DNA from: Mycobacterium colombiense
GTDB taxonomy: Bacteria; Actinomycetota; Actinomycetes; Mycobacteriales; Mycobacteriaceae
Direction: 5' to 3'
Length of the DNA stretch: 64,000 bases
NCBI RefSeq assembly: GCF_001665835.1
Contig: NZ_LZSX01000032.1
Span: forward strand, 1 to 64,000
Below the pieces are notes generated by a model. It was not told the DNA's origin, searched no databases, and saw only the letters and a list, made by a program, of their open reading frames with translations. Made by a program: the position numbers and the translations under genes. Shown piece after piece: positions 35,034 through 46,030 of the stretch; positions within the stretch are counted from its first letter, which is position 1, and each line of letters opens with the position of its first letter.

Positions 35034-37183
35034 TGACCGCGACCGCGATCCACCCCACCGAGCGGACCCAGCCGGCGGTGTCCACCGGCAGAAAACGGGT
35101 GCAGGGCGGACTGCTCGACCCGAAGATGCTCTGGAAGGCCACACCGGACGCCCTGCGCAAACTCAACCCACGCACCCTGTGGCGCAACCCGGTGATGTTC
35201 ATCGTGGAGATCGGCGCCGCCTGGAGCACCGCCTTGGCCATCGTCGATCCAACGTGGTTCGCCTGGGTGACCGTGATCTGGTTGTGGCTCACGGTGTTGT
35301 TCGCCAATCTCGCCGAGGCGGTGGCTGAGGGCCGGGGCAAGGCGCAGGCCGAAACGTTGCGCCGCGCCAAGACCCAGACCATGGCCCGGCGGCTCAGAGA
35401 CTGGGCGCCCGGCGCGACCGCGATCGAGGAAGCGGTCGCCGCGCCGCAGTTGCAGCGGGGCGACATCGTCGTGGTCGAGGCGGGTCAGGTGATCCCAGGC
35501 GACGGTGACGTCGTGGAAGGCATTGCCTCGGTGGATGAATCGGCCATCACGGGCGAGTCCGCGCCGGTGATCCGCGAGTCCGGCGGCGACCGTTCCGCCG
35601 TCACCGGTGGCACCACCGTGCTCAGCGACCGCATCGTCGTGAAGATCACCCAGAAGCCCGGAGAGAGCTTCATCGACCGGATGATCGCGCTGGTCGAGGG
35701 CGCCAACCGGCAGAAGACCCCGAACGAGATCGCACTGAACATCCTGCTGGCCGCGTTGACGATCATCTTCGTCTTCGCCGTCGCGACCTTGCAGCCGTTG
35801 GCGATCTACTCCAAGGCGAACAACCCCGGCGTCCCGGATGGCCAGGCGCTCAACGCAAGCGGCGTCACCGGCATCGTGATGGTGTCATTGCTGGTGTGCC
35901 TGATCCCGACGACGATCGGCGCGCTGCTGTCGGCCATCGGCATCGCCGGCATGGACCGTCTGGTGCAGCGCAACGTCCTCGCCATGTCTGGGCGGGCGGT
36001 GGAAGCCGCCGGCGACGTCAACACCCTGCTGCTGGACAAGACCGGCACCATCACGCTGGGCAACCGGCAGGCCGCGGCGTTCATCCCGCTCGACGGAGTC
36101 TCCCCCGAACAGCTGGCCGACGCCGCACAGTTGTCCAGCCTCGCCGACGAAACACCCGAGGGCCGTTCGGTTGTCGTGTTCGCCAAGCAGCACTTCGGGC
36201 TGCGTGCGCGCACACCGGGTGAGCTGTCCAAGGCCCAATGGGTGACGTTTTCGGCCACCACCCGGATGTCGGGTGTCGACCTCGACGGTCAACTGCTGCG
36301 CAAGGGTGCGGCGAGTTCGGTCGCGGAATGGGTACGCGCCCGAGGGGGTAAAGTACCCGAGCAGCTCGGCGAGGTCGTCGACGGCATCTCGGCCGGCGGT
36401 GGCACCCCGCTGGTGGTCGGGGAAAGCCGCGACGGCGAGGTGGCGGTGCTCGGCGTAATCCATCTCAAGGACGTCGTCAAGCAGGGCATGCGCGAGCGGT
36501 TCGACGAGATGCGGCGGATGGGCATCCGGACGGTGATGATCACCGGCGATAACCCGTTGACCGCCAAGGCGATTGCGGACGAGGCCGGAGTCGACGACTT
36601 CTTGGCCGAGGCCACGCCCGAGGACAAGCTCGACTTGATCAAGCGCGAGCAGGCGGGCGGCAAGCTGGTCGCGATGACGGGCGACGGCACCAACGACGCG
36701 CCCGCCCTGGCTCAAGCCGACGTGGGTGTGGCGATGAACACCGGCACGTCGGCCGCCAAAGAGGCCGGGAACATGGTCGACCTGGACTCCGATCCCACCA
36801 AACTCATCGAGATCGTGGAAATCGGCAAGCAGCTGCTGATCACCCGGGGTGCGCTGACCACCTTCTCGATTGCCAATGACATCGCGAAGTACTTCGCGAT
36901 CATCCCGGCGATGTTCGTCGCACTGTTCCCCGGCCTGGATCTGCTCAACGTGATGCGGCTGCACAGCCCGCAATCGGCGATCCTGTCCGCGGTCATCTTC
37001 AACGCGGTCGTCATCGTCGCGCTGATCCCGCTGTCGCTGCGCGGCGTGCGGTACACGCCGAGCAGCGCGTCAAAGCTGTTGAGCCGCAACCTTTACGTCT
37101 ACGGTCTCGGCGGTATCGTCGCCCCGTTCATCGGAATCAAGTTGATCGACCTGATCGTCCAATTCATCCCAGGGATGTCCTGA
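35033..37183 (+). CDS. kdpB: Potassium-transporting ATPase B subunit KdpB
   Basis: KdpB is the 716-residue P-type ATPase subunit. [13 protein letters not shown] contains the phosphorylated aspartate. SITGESAPV is the TGES actuator motif, and [20 protein letters not shown] is the hinge motif. About seven membrane segments are seen, the first two being weak ([21 protein letters not shown]). The N-terminal 40 residues are unusually hydrophilic. It overlaps the stop of kdpA at one base and is followed one base after its stop by kdpC, so the three are one transcript. Length and motifs are canonical. Confidence 0.95.
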   Translation: MTATAIHPTERTQPAVSTGRKRVQGGLLDPKMLWKATPDALRKLNPRTLWRNPVMFIVEIGAAWSTALAIVDPTWFAWVTVIWLWLTVLFANLAEAVAEGRGKAQAETLRRAKTQTMARRLRDWAPGATAIEEAVAAPQLQRGDIVVVEAGQVIPGDGDVVEGIASVDESAITGESAPVIRESGGDRSAVTGGTTVLSDRIVVKITQKPGESFIDRMIALVEGANRQKTPNEIALNILLAALTIIFVFAVATLQPLAIYSKANNPGVPDGQALNASGVTGIVMVSLLVCLIPTTIGALLSAIGIAGMDRLVQRNVLAMSGRAVEAAGDVNTLLLDKTGTITLGNRQAAAFIPLDGVSPEQLADAAQLSSLADETPEGRSVVVFAKQHFGLRARTPGELSKAQWVTFSATTRMSGVDLDGQLLRKGAASSVAEWVRARGGKVPEQLGEVVDGISAGGGTPLVVGESRDGEVAVLGVIHLKDVVKQGMRERFDEMRRMGIRTVMITGDNPLTAKAIADEAGVDDFLAEATPEDKLDLIKREQAGGKLVAMTGDGTNDAPALAQADVGVAMNTGTSAAKEAGNMVDLDSDPTKLIEIVEIGKQLLITRGALTTFSIANDIAKYFAIIPAMFVALFPGLDLLNVMRLHSPQSAILSAVIFNAVVIVALIPLSLRGVRYTPSSASKLLSRNLYVYGLGGIVAPFIGIKLIDLIVQFIPGMS

Positions 37184-37184
37184 C

Positions 37185-38108
37185 ATGACGTTTTCGAATT
37201 TCGTCCGCCTCCATTGGGCGGCATTGCGCACGCTGCTGGTGCTGACGGTGATCACCGGCCTGGCCTACCCGCTGTTCATCTGGGTGGTCGCACAGTTTCC
37301 CGGACTGCGTGACCAGGCCGAAGGGTCGATTCTGGCCGCCGATGGAAAGCCGGTGGGTAGCAGGCTGATCGGCCAGTCGTTCACCGACAAGGACGGCAAC
37401 GCACTGCCGCAGTACTTCCAGAGCCGCCCCTCGGCGGCCGGCGCCGGGTATGACCCGACGTCGTCGGGTGGCAGCAACCTGGGGCCGGAAAGCGTGGTCG
37501 ACACGCCCGCCGATCCGTCGCAACTGGCGGCCGGCAAGTCCGCGTCGGACGCGGGTTTCAAACCGAGCCTGTTGACGACGGTGTGCTCACGCAGCGCCGC
37601 GGTGGGCAAGCTGGAGGGAGTCGATGGGTCGCGGCCGTTCTGCACGGGCGGCGGCGTGGGTGCGGTGCTGTCGGTGATCGGGCCGCGCGACGGACGCGGC
37701 AACGTCATCCACCCGACCCGGGTGGTCAGCGTCAACGAGCCGTGCGGGTCGACGACCACGCCGTTCCTTGCCCTCTACGAGGGTGTGCGCGTCGAATGTG
37801 CCAAGTACGACGAGGACTACACCATCGGGCAGATCGTGCCGATCCGCGGCGCCGCGCCGGCCGATCCGGCGGTGCCGGTGGACGCGGTGACCGCGAGCGG
37901 CAGCGGCCTGGACCCCAACATTTCACCCGCCTATGCCGATATCCAGGTGGCGCGGGTGGCCAAAGTGCGTCACGTCAGCGCAGATCAGGTGCGCGCCGTG
38001 GTCGCGCAGCACAGCAGCGGCCGCGGCCTCGGGTTTTTCGGTGAACCGTGCGTCAATGTGCTGCAACTAAATCTGCAACTCGACCACCGGTATCCGGTTA
38101 CGAGTTAG
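37185..38108 (+). CDS. kdpC: Potassium-transporting ATPase C subunit KdpC with an internal insertion
   Basis: KdpC is a 307-residue membrane-anchored subunit, about 115 residues longer than the usual 190. The canonical N-terminal part (residues 1-102, with helix LLVLTVITGLAYPLFIWVVA and SRLIGQSF, then YFQSRPSAAG) is followed by an unusual stretch at about 103-230. That stretch has cysteines at 134, 153, 187 and 205 and no similarity that I know. The canonical C-terminal part then resumes (PVDAVTASGSGLDPNISPAYA and LGFFGEPCVNVLQLNLQLD). The reading frame is continuous, so this is an insertion and not a frameshift. The start is the ATG at 37,185. Confidence 0.9.
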   Translation: MTFSNFVRLHWAALRTLLVLTVITGLAYPLFIWVVAQFPGLRDQAEGSILAADGKPVGSRLIGQSFTDKDGNALPQYFQSRPSAAGAGYDPTSSGGSNLGPESVVDTPADPSQLAAGKSASDAGFKPSLLTTVCSRSAAVGKLEGVDGSRPFCTGGGVGAVLSVIGPRDGRGNVIHPTRVVSVNEPCGSTTTPFLALYEGVRVECAKYDEDYTIGQIVPIRGAAPADPAVPVDAVTASGSGLDPNISPAYADIQVARVAKVRHVSADQVRAVVAQHSSGRGLGFFGEPCVNVLQLNLQLDHRYPVTS

Positions 38109-38120
38109 CGCCGAGGGGGG

Positions 38121-40697
38121 ATGATGGTTGACGTGAGTGACGTCAACCTCCGCGACCACCATCCCAAGCGCGGGGAGTTACGCATCTACCTGGGTGCGGC
38201 TCCGGGTGTGGGCAAGACGTACTCGATGCTGGGCGAAGCACATCGGCGGCTGGAACGCGGCACCGATCTGGTGGCGGGCGTGGTGGAAACCCATGGGCGG
38301 TCGAAAACCGCTGAGCTGCTTGAGGGCATCGAGGTGATTCCGCCGCGCCAGGTCGACTACCGCGGCGGCAGCTTCGCCGAACTCGACGTGCCGGCGGTTT
38401 TGGCGCGCCGCCCCCAGGTCGTCCTGGTCGACGAACTCGCGCATACCAATACGCCCGGCAGCAAAAACCCCAAGCGGTGGCAGGACGTCGAGGAACTGCT
38501 CGACGCCGGGATCACCGTGATCTCCACGGTCAACGTGCAGCACCTGGAAAGCCTGAACGACGTCGTCGCGCAGATCACCGGTATCGAGCAGAAGGAGACC
38601 GTACCGGACTCGATCGTGCGCCAGGCCTCGCAGGTCGAGCTCATCGACATCACACCAGAGGCGTTGCGCCGCAGGTTGTCTCATGGCAATGTCTATGCCC
38701 CGGATCGCATCGATGCTGCGCTGTCCAACTACTTTCGCCGTGGAAACCTCACCGCGTTAAGGGAATTGGCGTTGCTGTGGCTTGCCGACCAGGTCGACAC
38801 CGCGCTGGCCAAATACCGGGCCGAGAACAAGATCACCGACATGTGGGAGGCCCGCGAGCGGGTCGTGGTGGCGGTTACCGGTGGTCCAGAGTCCGAGACG
38901 CTGGTACGGCGGGCATCCCGTATCGCATCGAAGTCCTCCGCCGAGCTCATGGTGGTGCACGTGATCCGCGGGGACGGGCTGGCCGGCCTGTCGGAGTCCC
39001 GGATGGTTAAGATCCGGGAGTTGGCGAGCAGCCTCGACGCTTCGCTGCACACCGTGGTCGGTGATGAAGTGCCCACCGCCCTACTCGAGTTCGCCCGTGA
39101 AATGAACGCCACGCAGCTGGTGATCGGCACCTCGCGGCGATCGCGCTGGGCGCGCCTCTTCGAGGAAGGGATCGGTCCGAGGGTCGTCGAGCTATCGGGA
39201 AAGATCGACGTGCACCTGGTCACCCACGAGGAATCCAAGCGCGGCTTCCGCGCGGCGTCGCGCGGGCCTCGCGAACGGCGGGTGACATCGTGGCTGGCGG
39301 CCGTCATCGTGCCGTCGGTCATCTGCGCGATCACCGTCACGACGCTGGACCCGTATCTGGCTACCAGCGGCGAGAGCGCCCTGTTCTTCATCGGGGTGCT
39401 GCTGGTCGGACTGCTGGGAGGCATTGCGCCCGCGGCACTTTCGGCGGTGTGGTCCGGGTTGTTGCTGAACTACTTTCTGATCAACCCCCGGCATAGCTTC
39501 ACCATCGCCGAACCCAGCAGCGCCATCACCGAATTGGTGCTGCTGCTCATCGCGGTCGCCGTCGCGGTGCTGGTCGACTTCGCGGCCAAACGCACCCGGG
39601 AGGCCCGTCGCGCCTCGCAGGAGGCGGAGCTGCTGACCCTGTTCGCGGGGTCGGTACTGCGCGGTGCCGATCTCGAGACGTTGCTCGAACGGGTGCGCGA
39701 GACCTACGCCCAGCGGACCGTCAGCATGCTGCGTGAGCCCGGCGAGGAGGCGCGCGCCGACGGCAAGAAGAGCGACGTCGTCGCCTGCGCGGGCCGCGAC
39801 CCCTGCGTCACCGTCGATTCGGCCGACACCGCGATCGAGGTCGGCGACGACGAGTTCTGGATGCTGCTGGCGGGCAGGAAGCTCTCCGCGCGTGACAGGC
39901 GGGTGCTGGGCGCGGTGGCCAGGCAGGCAGCGGGCTTGATCAGGCAGCGTGAGCTCGCCGAGGAGGCCAGCCGCGCCGAGGCGATCGTCCGGGCCGACGA
40001 ACTGCGCCGCTCCCTGCTGTCGGCGGTCAGCCATGACCTGCGGACACCCCTGGCGGCGGCCAAGGTCGCCGTCTCCAGCCTGCGCGCCGAAGACGTCGCC
40101 TTCTCCCCTGCCGACACCGCCGAATTGCTGGCCACCATCGAGGAGTCGATCGATCAGCTGACCGCACTGGTCGGAAACCTGCTCGATTCATCGCGTTTGG
40201 CCGCCGGGGTGATCCACCCGGATCTGCGCCGGGTGTATCTGGAGGAGACCGTGCAGCGGGCTCTGATCAGCATCGGCAAGGGCGCCACCGGTTTCTTCCG
40301 GTCTGCCATCGACCGGGTCAAGGTCGACGTGGCCGACGCCATGGTGATGGCCGACGCCGGTCTACTGGAACGCGTGCTGGCCAACCTGATCGACAATGCG
40401 TTGCGCTACGCGCCCAACTGTGTGGTGCGTGTCAACGCCGGGCGGGTGGGTGATCGCGTGCTGATCAACGTCATCGACGAAGGCCCCGGGATTCCGCATG
40501 GGGCCGAGCAACAGATCTTCGAGGCGTTTCAGCGGCTCGGCGATCACGACAACACCATCGGCGTCGGCCTGGGGATGTCCGTGGCGCGGGGCTTCGTCGA
40601 GGCGATGGGCGGAACAATTACGGCCACCGACACCCCGGGAGGCGGGCTGACCGTGATTGTGGATATGGCTGCGCCGCAAGCGATGGATGCCGTATGA
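38121..40697 (+). CDS. kdpD: Sensor histidine kinase KdpD
   Basis: KdpD is an 858-residue sensor of potassium status. The N-terminal KdpD domain has a Walker A loop (GAAPGVGKTYSM), and a universal-stress-protein-like domain lies at about residues 250-370. Four membrane segments (near VIVPSVICAITV, FFIGVLLVGLLGG, ALSAVWSGLLLNY and LVLLLIAVAVAVLVD) precede a GAF-like region, HisKA (SAVSHDLRTPLAAAK, conserved His) and HATPase (DNALRYAPN, DEGPGIP, GLGMSVA). It begins at the ATG at 38,121, 12 bases after kdpC, so it is part of the same run as the pump genes. It overlaps kdpE by four bases. Confidence 0.93.
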   Translation: MMVDVSDVNLRDHHPKRGELRIYLGAAPGVGKTYSMLGEAHRRLERGTDLVAGVVETHGRSKTAELLEGIEVIPPRQVDYRGGSFAELDVPAVLARRPQVVLVDELAHTNTPGSKNPKRWQDVEELLDAGITVISTVNVQHLESLNDVVAQITGIEQKETVPDSIVRQASQVELIDITPEALRRRLSHGNVYAPDRIDAALSNYFRRGNLTALRELALLWLADQVDTALAKYRAENKITDMWEARERVVVAVTGGPESETLVRRASRIASKSSAELMVVHVIRGDGLAGLSESRMVKIRELASSLDASLHTVVGDEVPTALLEFAREMNATQLVIGTSRRSRWARLFEEGIGPRVVELSGKIDVHLVTHEESKRGFRAASRGPRERRVTSWLAAVIVPSVICAITVTTLDPYLATSGESALFFIGVLLVGLLGGIAPAALSAVWSGLLLNYFLINPRHSFTIAEPSSAITELVLLLIAVAVAVLVDFAAKRTREARRASQEAELLTLFAGSVLRGADLETLLERVRETYAQRTVSMLREPGEEARADGKKSDVVACAGRDPCVTVDSADTAIEVGDDEFWMLLAGRKLSARDRRVLGAVARQAAGLIRQRELAEEASRAEAIVRADELRRSLLSAVSHDLRTPLAAAKVAVSSLRAEDVAFSPADTAELLATIEESIDQLTALVGNLLDSSRLAAGVIHPDLRRVYLEETVQRALISIGKGATGFFRSAIDRVKVDVADAMVMADAGLLERVLANLIDNALRYAPNCVVRVNAGRVGDRVLINVIDEGPGIPHGAEQQIFEAFQRLGDHDNTIGVGLGMSVARGFVEAMGGTITATDTPGGGLTVIVDMAAPQAMDAV

Positions 40698-41374
40698 CGC
40701 GCGTTTTGGTGATCGACGACGAACCGCAGATCCTGCGTGCGCTGCGCATCAACCTGACGGTGCGGGGCTACGAGGTGATCACCGCGTCCAGCGGGGCCGG
40801 CGCGTTGCGCGCGGCCGCCGAGCACAAACCCGACGTGGTGGTCCTCGACCTCGGCCTGCCCGACATCTCCGGCATCGATGTGCTGGCCGGTCTGCGCGGC
40901 TGGCTCACCGCGCCGGTAATCGTGTTGTCGGCGCGCACCGACTCGTCGGACAAGGTCGAGGCGCTGGACGCCGGCGCCGACGACTATGTGACCAAACCCT
41001 TTGGGATGGACGAGTTCTTGGCGCGGCTGCGCGCGGCGGTGCGCCGCAACACCGCCGCCTCCGAACTGGAACAACCGGTCATCGAGACCGAATCGTTCAC
41101 CGTCGACCTGGCCGCCAAGAAGGTCACCAAGAACGGCAGCGAAGTCCACCTCACCCCGACCGAGTGGGGAATGCTCGAGGTTCTGGTCCGCAACCGCGGC
41201 AAGCTGGTCGGCCGCGAAGAACTCCTCAAAGAGGTGTGGGGCCCGGCGTATGCCACCGAAACGCATTACCTTCGTGTGTATCTCGCGCAGCTGCGCCGCA
41301 AACTCGAGAACGACCCGTCGCATCCCAAACACCTGCTGACCGAGTCGGGCATGGGGTACCGCTTCGAGGCGTGA
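40694..41374 (+). CDS. kdpE: Response regulator KdpE (OmpR family)
   Basis: KdpE is the 226-residue response regulator partner of KdpD. It has a receiver domain (VIDDEPQILRAL, VVLDLGLPDISG with the phosphorylated aspartate, ADDYVTKPFGMDE) and a winged-helix domain (LTPTEWGMLEVLVRNRGKLV, YLRVYLAQLRRKLE, SGMGYRF). It overlaps kdpD by four bases (ATGA). It is the last gene of the plus-strand run, followed by about 100 bases and a convergent ppx gene. It probably regulates its own pump through the repeats at 32,963-33,012. Confidence 0.93.
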   Translation: MTRVLVIDDEPQILRALRINLTVRGYEVITASSGAGALRAAAEHKPDVVVLDLGLPDISGIDVLAGLRGWLTAPVIVLSARTDSSDKVEALDAGADDYVTKPFGMDEFLARLRAAVRRNTAASELEQPVIETESFTVDLAAKKVTKNGSEVHLTPTEWGMLEVLVRNRGKLVGREELLKEVWGPAYATETHYLRVYLAQLRRKLENDPSHPKHLLTESGMGYRFEA

Positions 41375-41474
41375 GACTTGCGACCGGGCCCGGGTCACAC
41401 CAGCCACTCTCGCCTCCACGCAGGTGGGTCAGTTAATAGCCCGCGTCCCCAGAGGCCGGTGGGGCTTGTGTGAC

Positions 41475-42434
41475 CTACTCGGCGATGGACAACACGATGC
41501 CGTCCAGGATGTCGTGCTCGCTGACCGTCAGCTCGTCGATGCCCGCACGGGCGCGCAGCTCGCGCGCCAACTCCTCGACGACGATCGCCCCGCCGCCGAT
41601 CACGTCGGCCCGGCCCTCGTGCATCGGCGGCAGCGCCGCGCGCTCGGCCCGCGTCATGCCGATCAGCCGCTCGCACACCGACAGCAGGTCATCGCCGGCG
41701 ACACGCGAAAGATGAATGGCCGTAGAGTCATACGTCGTCATGTTGTGGGCCAGCGCGGACAGCGTCGTCATCGTCCCGGCCAGTCCGACCCAGGTCTTCA
41801 CCCCCTCCACGGGCACCACACCCAGGGCGACCTCGAGTCGTTCGCGCACCACCTGGCGGGCCGCCGCCACCTCCTCGGGCGCCGGCGGATCCGAATGCAA
41901 ACAGCGTTCGGTCAGCCGCACGCAGCCGATGTCGGCCGAGTAGCTGGCCGTCACGCCGTCTCCTGCATCGCCGCCGCCGACGACAATTTCGGTGGAGCCG
42001 CCACCCAGGTCGACGACGACGAAAGGACCTGTCGCACTGTCCAGCTCGCCGACCGCTCCCCGGAACGAGAGCTCGGCCTCTTCGGCGCCGGTGATCACCT
42101 CCGCAACCGCCCCGGGCAGCACCGCGCCCAACACCTCGGCCGTCATCGCGAAGAACGCGTCGCGGTTGGCGACGTCGCGGGCGGCCGACGTGGCCACCAT
42201 CCGCACCCGCTGCGCGCCATGCTCTTTGATCAAGGCCGCGTAATCGGTGAGCGCCGCGCGGGTGCGGGCGATCGCGGCCGCCGCGAACTCACCTGTCGCG
42301 TCGACACCCTGACCCAGCCGCACGATCCGGGTCTCGCGGTGCACGTCGCGCAGCCGGCCACCGTCAAGGTCGGCGATCAGCAACCGGATTGAGTTGGTAC
42401 CGCAGTCGATTCCCGCGAGCCTGCCGTTCACCAT
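41475..42434 (-). CDS. ppx2: Exopolyphosphatase/guanosine pentaphosphate phosphohydrolase (Ppx/GppA family)
   Basis: This 319-residue Ppx/GppA protein is of the ASKHA fold and hydrolyses polyphosphate or (p)ppGpp. LAGIDCGTNSIRLLIADL is the first phosphate loop, EEAELSFRGAV the catalytic glutamate region, and VVDLGGGSTEIVVG the second phosphate loop. AGTMTTLSAL also matches. The ATG at 42,434 gives the same 319 residues I recall for Rv1026. It overlaps the DUF501 gene stop by seven bases and is the last gene of the lpqU-eno run. It converges with kdpE. Confidence 0.9.
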   Translation of the reverse strand: MVNGRLAGIDCGTNSIRLLIADLDGGRLRDVHRETRIVRLGQGVDATGEFAAAAIARTRAALTDYAALIKEHGAQRVRMVATSAARDVANRDAFFAMTAEVLGAVLPGAVAEVITGAEEAELSFRGAVGELDSATGPFVVVDLGGGSTEIVVGGGDAGDGVTASYSADIGCVRLTERCLHSDPPAPEEVAAARQVVRERLEVALGVVPVEGVKTWVGLAGTMTTLSALAHNMTTYDSTAIHLSRVAGDDLLSVCERLIGMTRAERAALPPMHEGRADVIGGGAIVVEELARELRARAGIDELTVSEHDILDGIVLSIAE

Positions 42435-42916
42435 TGGCCGGCCACCAAGATGCCGGCCATCGCCGGCTCGTCGGCCAGGATCGCCAGCGCCTCGTCGCCG
42501 AACGGGTTCACGCCGGGCCCCTTGGCCAGCGAATGGGCGATCAGCACGTGCAGACACTTGACCCGGTCGGGCATTCCGCCGCCGGAGAATGTGGTCCCCA
42601 GCGATTCGATCGCGTCCCGTTCGGCCAGATACGACTCGTGGGCGCGCCGATAGGCGGCCGCCAATTCCGGGTCCTGGCCCAGCCTTTCGGTCATCTCGCG
42701 CATCAACCCCGTGGTCTCCAGTCTGCTGGCGGCGGCCGTCAGGGCCGGATGGGTCAGGTAATACAGCGTCGGAAACGGCGTGCCGTCAGGCAGTCTCGGC
42801 GCCGTCTTCACCACGCCGGGTTCACCATTGGGACAACGGTAGGTGATTTCGAGTACCCCGCGCGGCTCGCGCCCGAGCTGGCGCGCCACCGCTTGAAGGT
42901 CGGCATGATCAGCCAC
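42428..42916 (-). CDS. DUF501 family protein (Rv1025 homologue)
   Basis: This 162-residue cytoplasmic protein belongs to DUF501, which is found next to enolase and the FtsB-like gene in many actinobacteria. CPNGEPGVVKTAPRLPDGTP and FPTLYYLTHP lie near the start, and MPDRVKCLHVLIAHSLAKGP near the C-terminus, with two conserved-looking cysteines. The GTG at 42,916 was chosen because the preceding frame is arginine/serine-rich and unlike the family. It overlaps the FtsB-like gene by eight bases and ppx2 by seven, which implies translational coupling. The function is unknown. Confidence 0.88.
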   Translation of the reverse strand: MADHADLQAVARQLGREPRGVLEITYRCPNGEPGVVKTAPRLPDGTPFPTLYYLTHPALTAAASRLETTGLMREMTERLGQDPELAAAYRRAHESYLAERDAIESLGTTFSGGGMPDRVKCLHVLIAHSLAKGPGVNPFGDEALAILADEPAMAGILVAGQW

Positions 42917-43616
42917 CGGGACCCGTGGGATTCGGTGCGGGCACGGGGCCGGGCAATCCCGGTTCGGCCGGCGGGGCTTCGGGCGCAGGCACTTTGGTGG
43001 GCGGCAGGTGCGGGGCGTCGGCGATGGTGTGCCACAGCGACGTGTACCAGGGGTCACCGTTGGCCGGTTTCGCCGACGGGGATCCCGGCTGCGCGGGCTC
43101 GGCCGCCGACGGCGGAAGCTGAACCTGGAACGGGATGTCGCCGGGCTTGACGAAGCCGAGGCGCTCGCGGGCCTGCGCCGCAATGTAGGCCGGGTCACCG
43201 AGTTTGGCCTTGCGCTGCTCCAGGTCCGCGACCTGACGGCGCAGCGCCGCTTCGCTGGCGGCCAGCTGATTCATCTCGGTGCGTTGCGCGAAGTAGGTGC
43301 GCACCGGTCCGGCGATGGTCAACGTCAGCACGCAGACCACCGCGGCCAGCACCGCCGCGCGGCGCGCGGTGAAACCCAGCCGTTGCTCGGAGCGCTGCTC
43401 CACCGATTCGGCGGCCTGGCGCGTGATGGGCTCGACGACATGCTCTTGCTGCGTTCGCGTGGCGGTCCGGCCGGCCTGGTTCGCAGTGGGCGAGGTTCGC
43501 GAAGACGGCTTGGAGGACGGCTTGGCCGTGCGGCGGCCCCGACCCGAATCGCCGGCCTTCCCCGGGCGTGGTGCCGGGGAGCGCCGCTTCGAGTCGGGCC
43601 GTTTCGCGTCAGCCAT
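42909..43616 (-). CDS. FtsB/DivIC-like septum protein (Rv1024 homologue)
   Basis: This 235-residue bitopic membrane protein has a basic, lysine/serine-rich N-terminal tail (about 75 residues), one membrane helix (AVLAAVVCVLTLTIAGPVR), and a coiled coil (NQLAASEAALRRQVADLEQR). The order of elements matches FtsB/DivIC, which helps assemble the division machinery. An exterior Pro-rich tail (PPSAAEPAQPGSPSAKP) with no coiled coil follows. The ATG at 43,616 is 20 bases after the enolase stop. The tail is longer than in enteric FtsB but normal for mycobacteria. Confidence 0.87.
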   Translation of the reverse strand: MADAKRPDSKRRSPAPRPGKAGDSGRGRRTAKPSSKPSSRTSPTANQAGRTATRTQQEHVVEPITRQAAESVEQRSEQRLGFTARRAAVLAAVVCVLTLTIAGPVRTYFAQRTEMNQLAASEAALRRQVADLEQRKAKLGDPAYIAAQARERLGFVKPGDIPFQVQLPPSAAEPAQPGSPSAKPANGDPWYTSLWHTIADAPHLPPTKVPAPEAPPAEPGLPGPVPAPNPTGPGG

Positions 43617-43636
43617 GTCAGCCGTTGAACGTCAAG

Positions 43637-44983
<1,347 letters not shown>

Positions 44984-45715
44984 CTACAGCGGGTGGCCCT
45001 TCGCGTAAGCGGTCGCCCAATCGCGGACCGCCCGGGCGTAGACACCGGAGTTGTTGTAGGCGCGCAGCGCGGTGATCCAGCCGCGGGGTGTCGCGAGATC
45101 CTTTCCGCGCCAACAGAGATACCCCGCCGCCGCGAGCGCGGCGTCGTCGATGTTGTCCGGGCTGACGCGGCCGTCGTTGTGAGCGTCGACACCATAGAGC
45201 CGCCACGTCTCCGGGATGAACTGCATCGGCCCCATGGCGCGCGTCACACCGTCTCCGTCGGTGACGTCTTCCTCCGTGTCGACGATGCGCAGCGTGCCGC
45301 CGCTGCCGTCGAGGCGGACGCCCCGAATCGGGGGGCTCACATCGCCGTTGGGGGCCAGCCGCGCGCCGTGGTAGGTGCCGTGGTGGCTCTCGACCTGGCC
45401 GATGCCGGCCAGGGTGGTCCACGCGATGTGACATTTCGGGTTCTCGACTTCGGCGACGCGGGCCGCGTAGGCGTAGGCCTCGAGCGCGATCACCGGGATC
45501 TCCAGCCCCGCCGACCGCTGCTGGGCCCACTCCCGCAACTGATCCGCGGGCCGGCCGCTGGCATGGGTGTCCACCGCCGGCACCGGATCGCCGACCGGGG
45601 GCGGAACCCCGTCGGGGATGAACAGGCTGAGCTGCCAGGTGCAGCTGGAGGCCAGAACGATCGCGGTTGCGCCGATCACGGCGGCCGCGCGCATCCAACG
45701 CCTCGGCGACACCAT
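44984..45715 (-). CDS. lpqU: Lipoprotein LpqU, lytic transglycosylase-like
   Basis: This is a 243-residue predicted lipoprotein. The signal region is MRAAAVIGATAIVLASSC with the cysteine at about residue 25 as a weak lipobox. The mature domain resembles a soluble lytic transglycosylase of the MltB/SLT type: GIGQVESHHGTYHG has the catalytic glutamate, GPMQFIPETWRLYGVD is the characteristic loop, and TALRAYNNSGVYARAVRDWA follows. It should cut peptidoglycan or release muropeptides. The ATG at 45,715 restores the 243-residue length I recall for Rv1022. It is 57 bases upstream of eno and in the same run. Confidence 0.87.
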   Translation of the reverse strand: MVSPRRWMRAAAVIGATAIVLASSCTWQLSLFIPDGVPPPVGDPVPAVDTHASGRPADQLREWAQQRSAGLEIPVIALEAYAYAARVAEVENPKCHIAWTTLAGIGQVESHHGTYHGARLAPNGDVSPPIRGVRLDGSGGTLRIVDTEEDVTDGDGVTRAMGPMQFIPETWRLYGVDAHNDGRVSPDNIDDAALAAAGYLCWRGKDLATPRGWITALRAYNNSGVYARAVRDWATAYAKGHPL

Positions 45716-46030
45716 GCTTTTCTGAGCTCCCCTAAACTCGCCTGCACCAACTTCCGCCACACCATCGTCCCATGCGTTCGGCAACTGCCCGGTTGCCTCG
45801 GGCCTCGACGCACCGACGTCTCGTCGGTTTCAGCTAATGCTCGGTTAGCTGCTCGTCGTCTCGGCTAGCGCAGTCAGACCGACGTCGACCACGGGGATTC
45901 GCAACCTCATCCGCGATATTACCGAGCGACCGACGACAAATGCGGCAAACATTCCGGTGATCGCTCCGACTCAATGGCCGAAAGTGCGAATTAGTGCGCC
46001 GCGGCGCCGCGGTGAGCCGTTGCCGCCCCG
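45716..46030. other. Intergenic region between lpqU and mazG
   Basis: This 315-base gap shows no convincing gene. It contains the 14-bp palindrome ccgcggcgccgcgg at 45,999-46,012 just after the mazG stop, which could be a terminator stem but lacks a T-tract, and several GCT(A/C)GC words with no clear pattern. I see nothing else in it. Confidence 0.3.
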
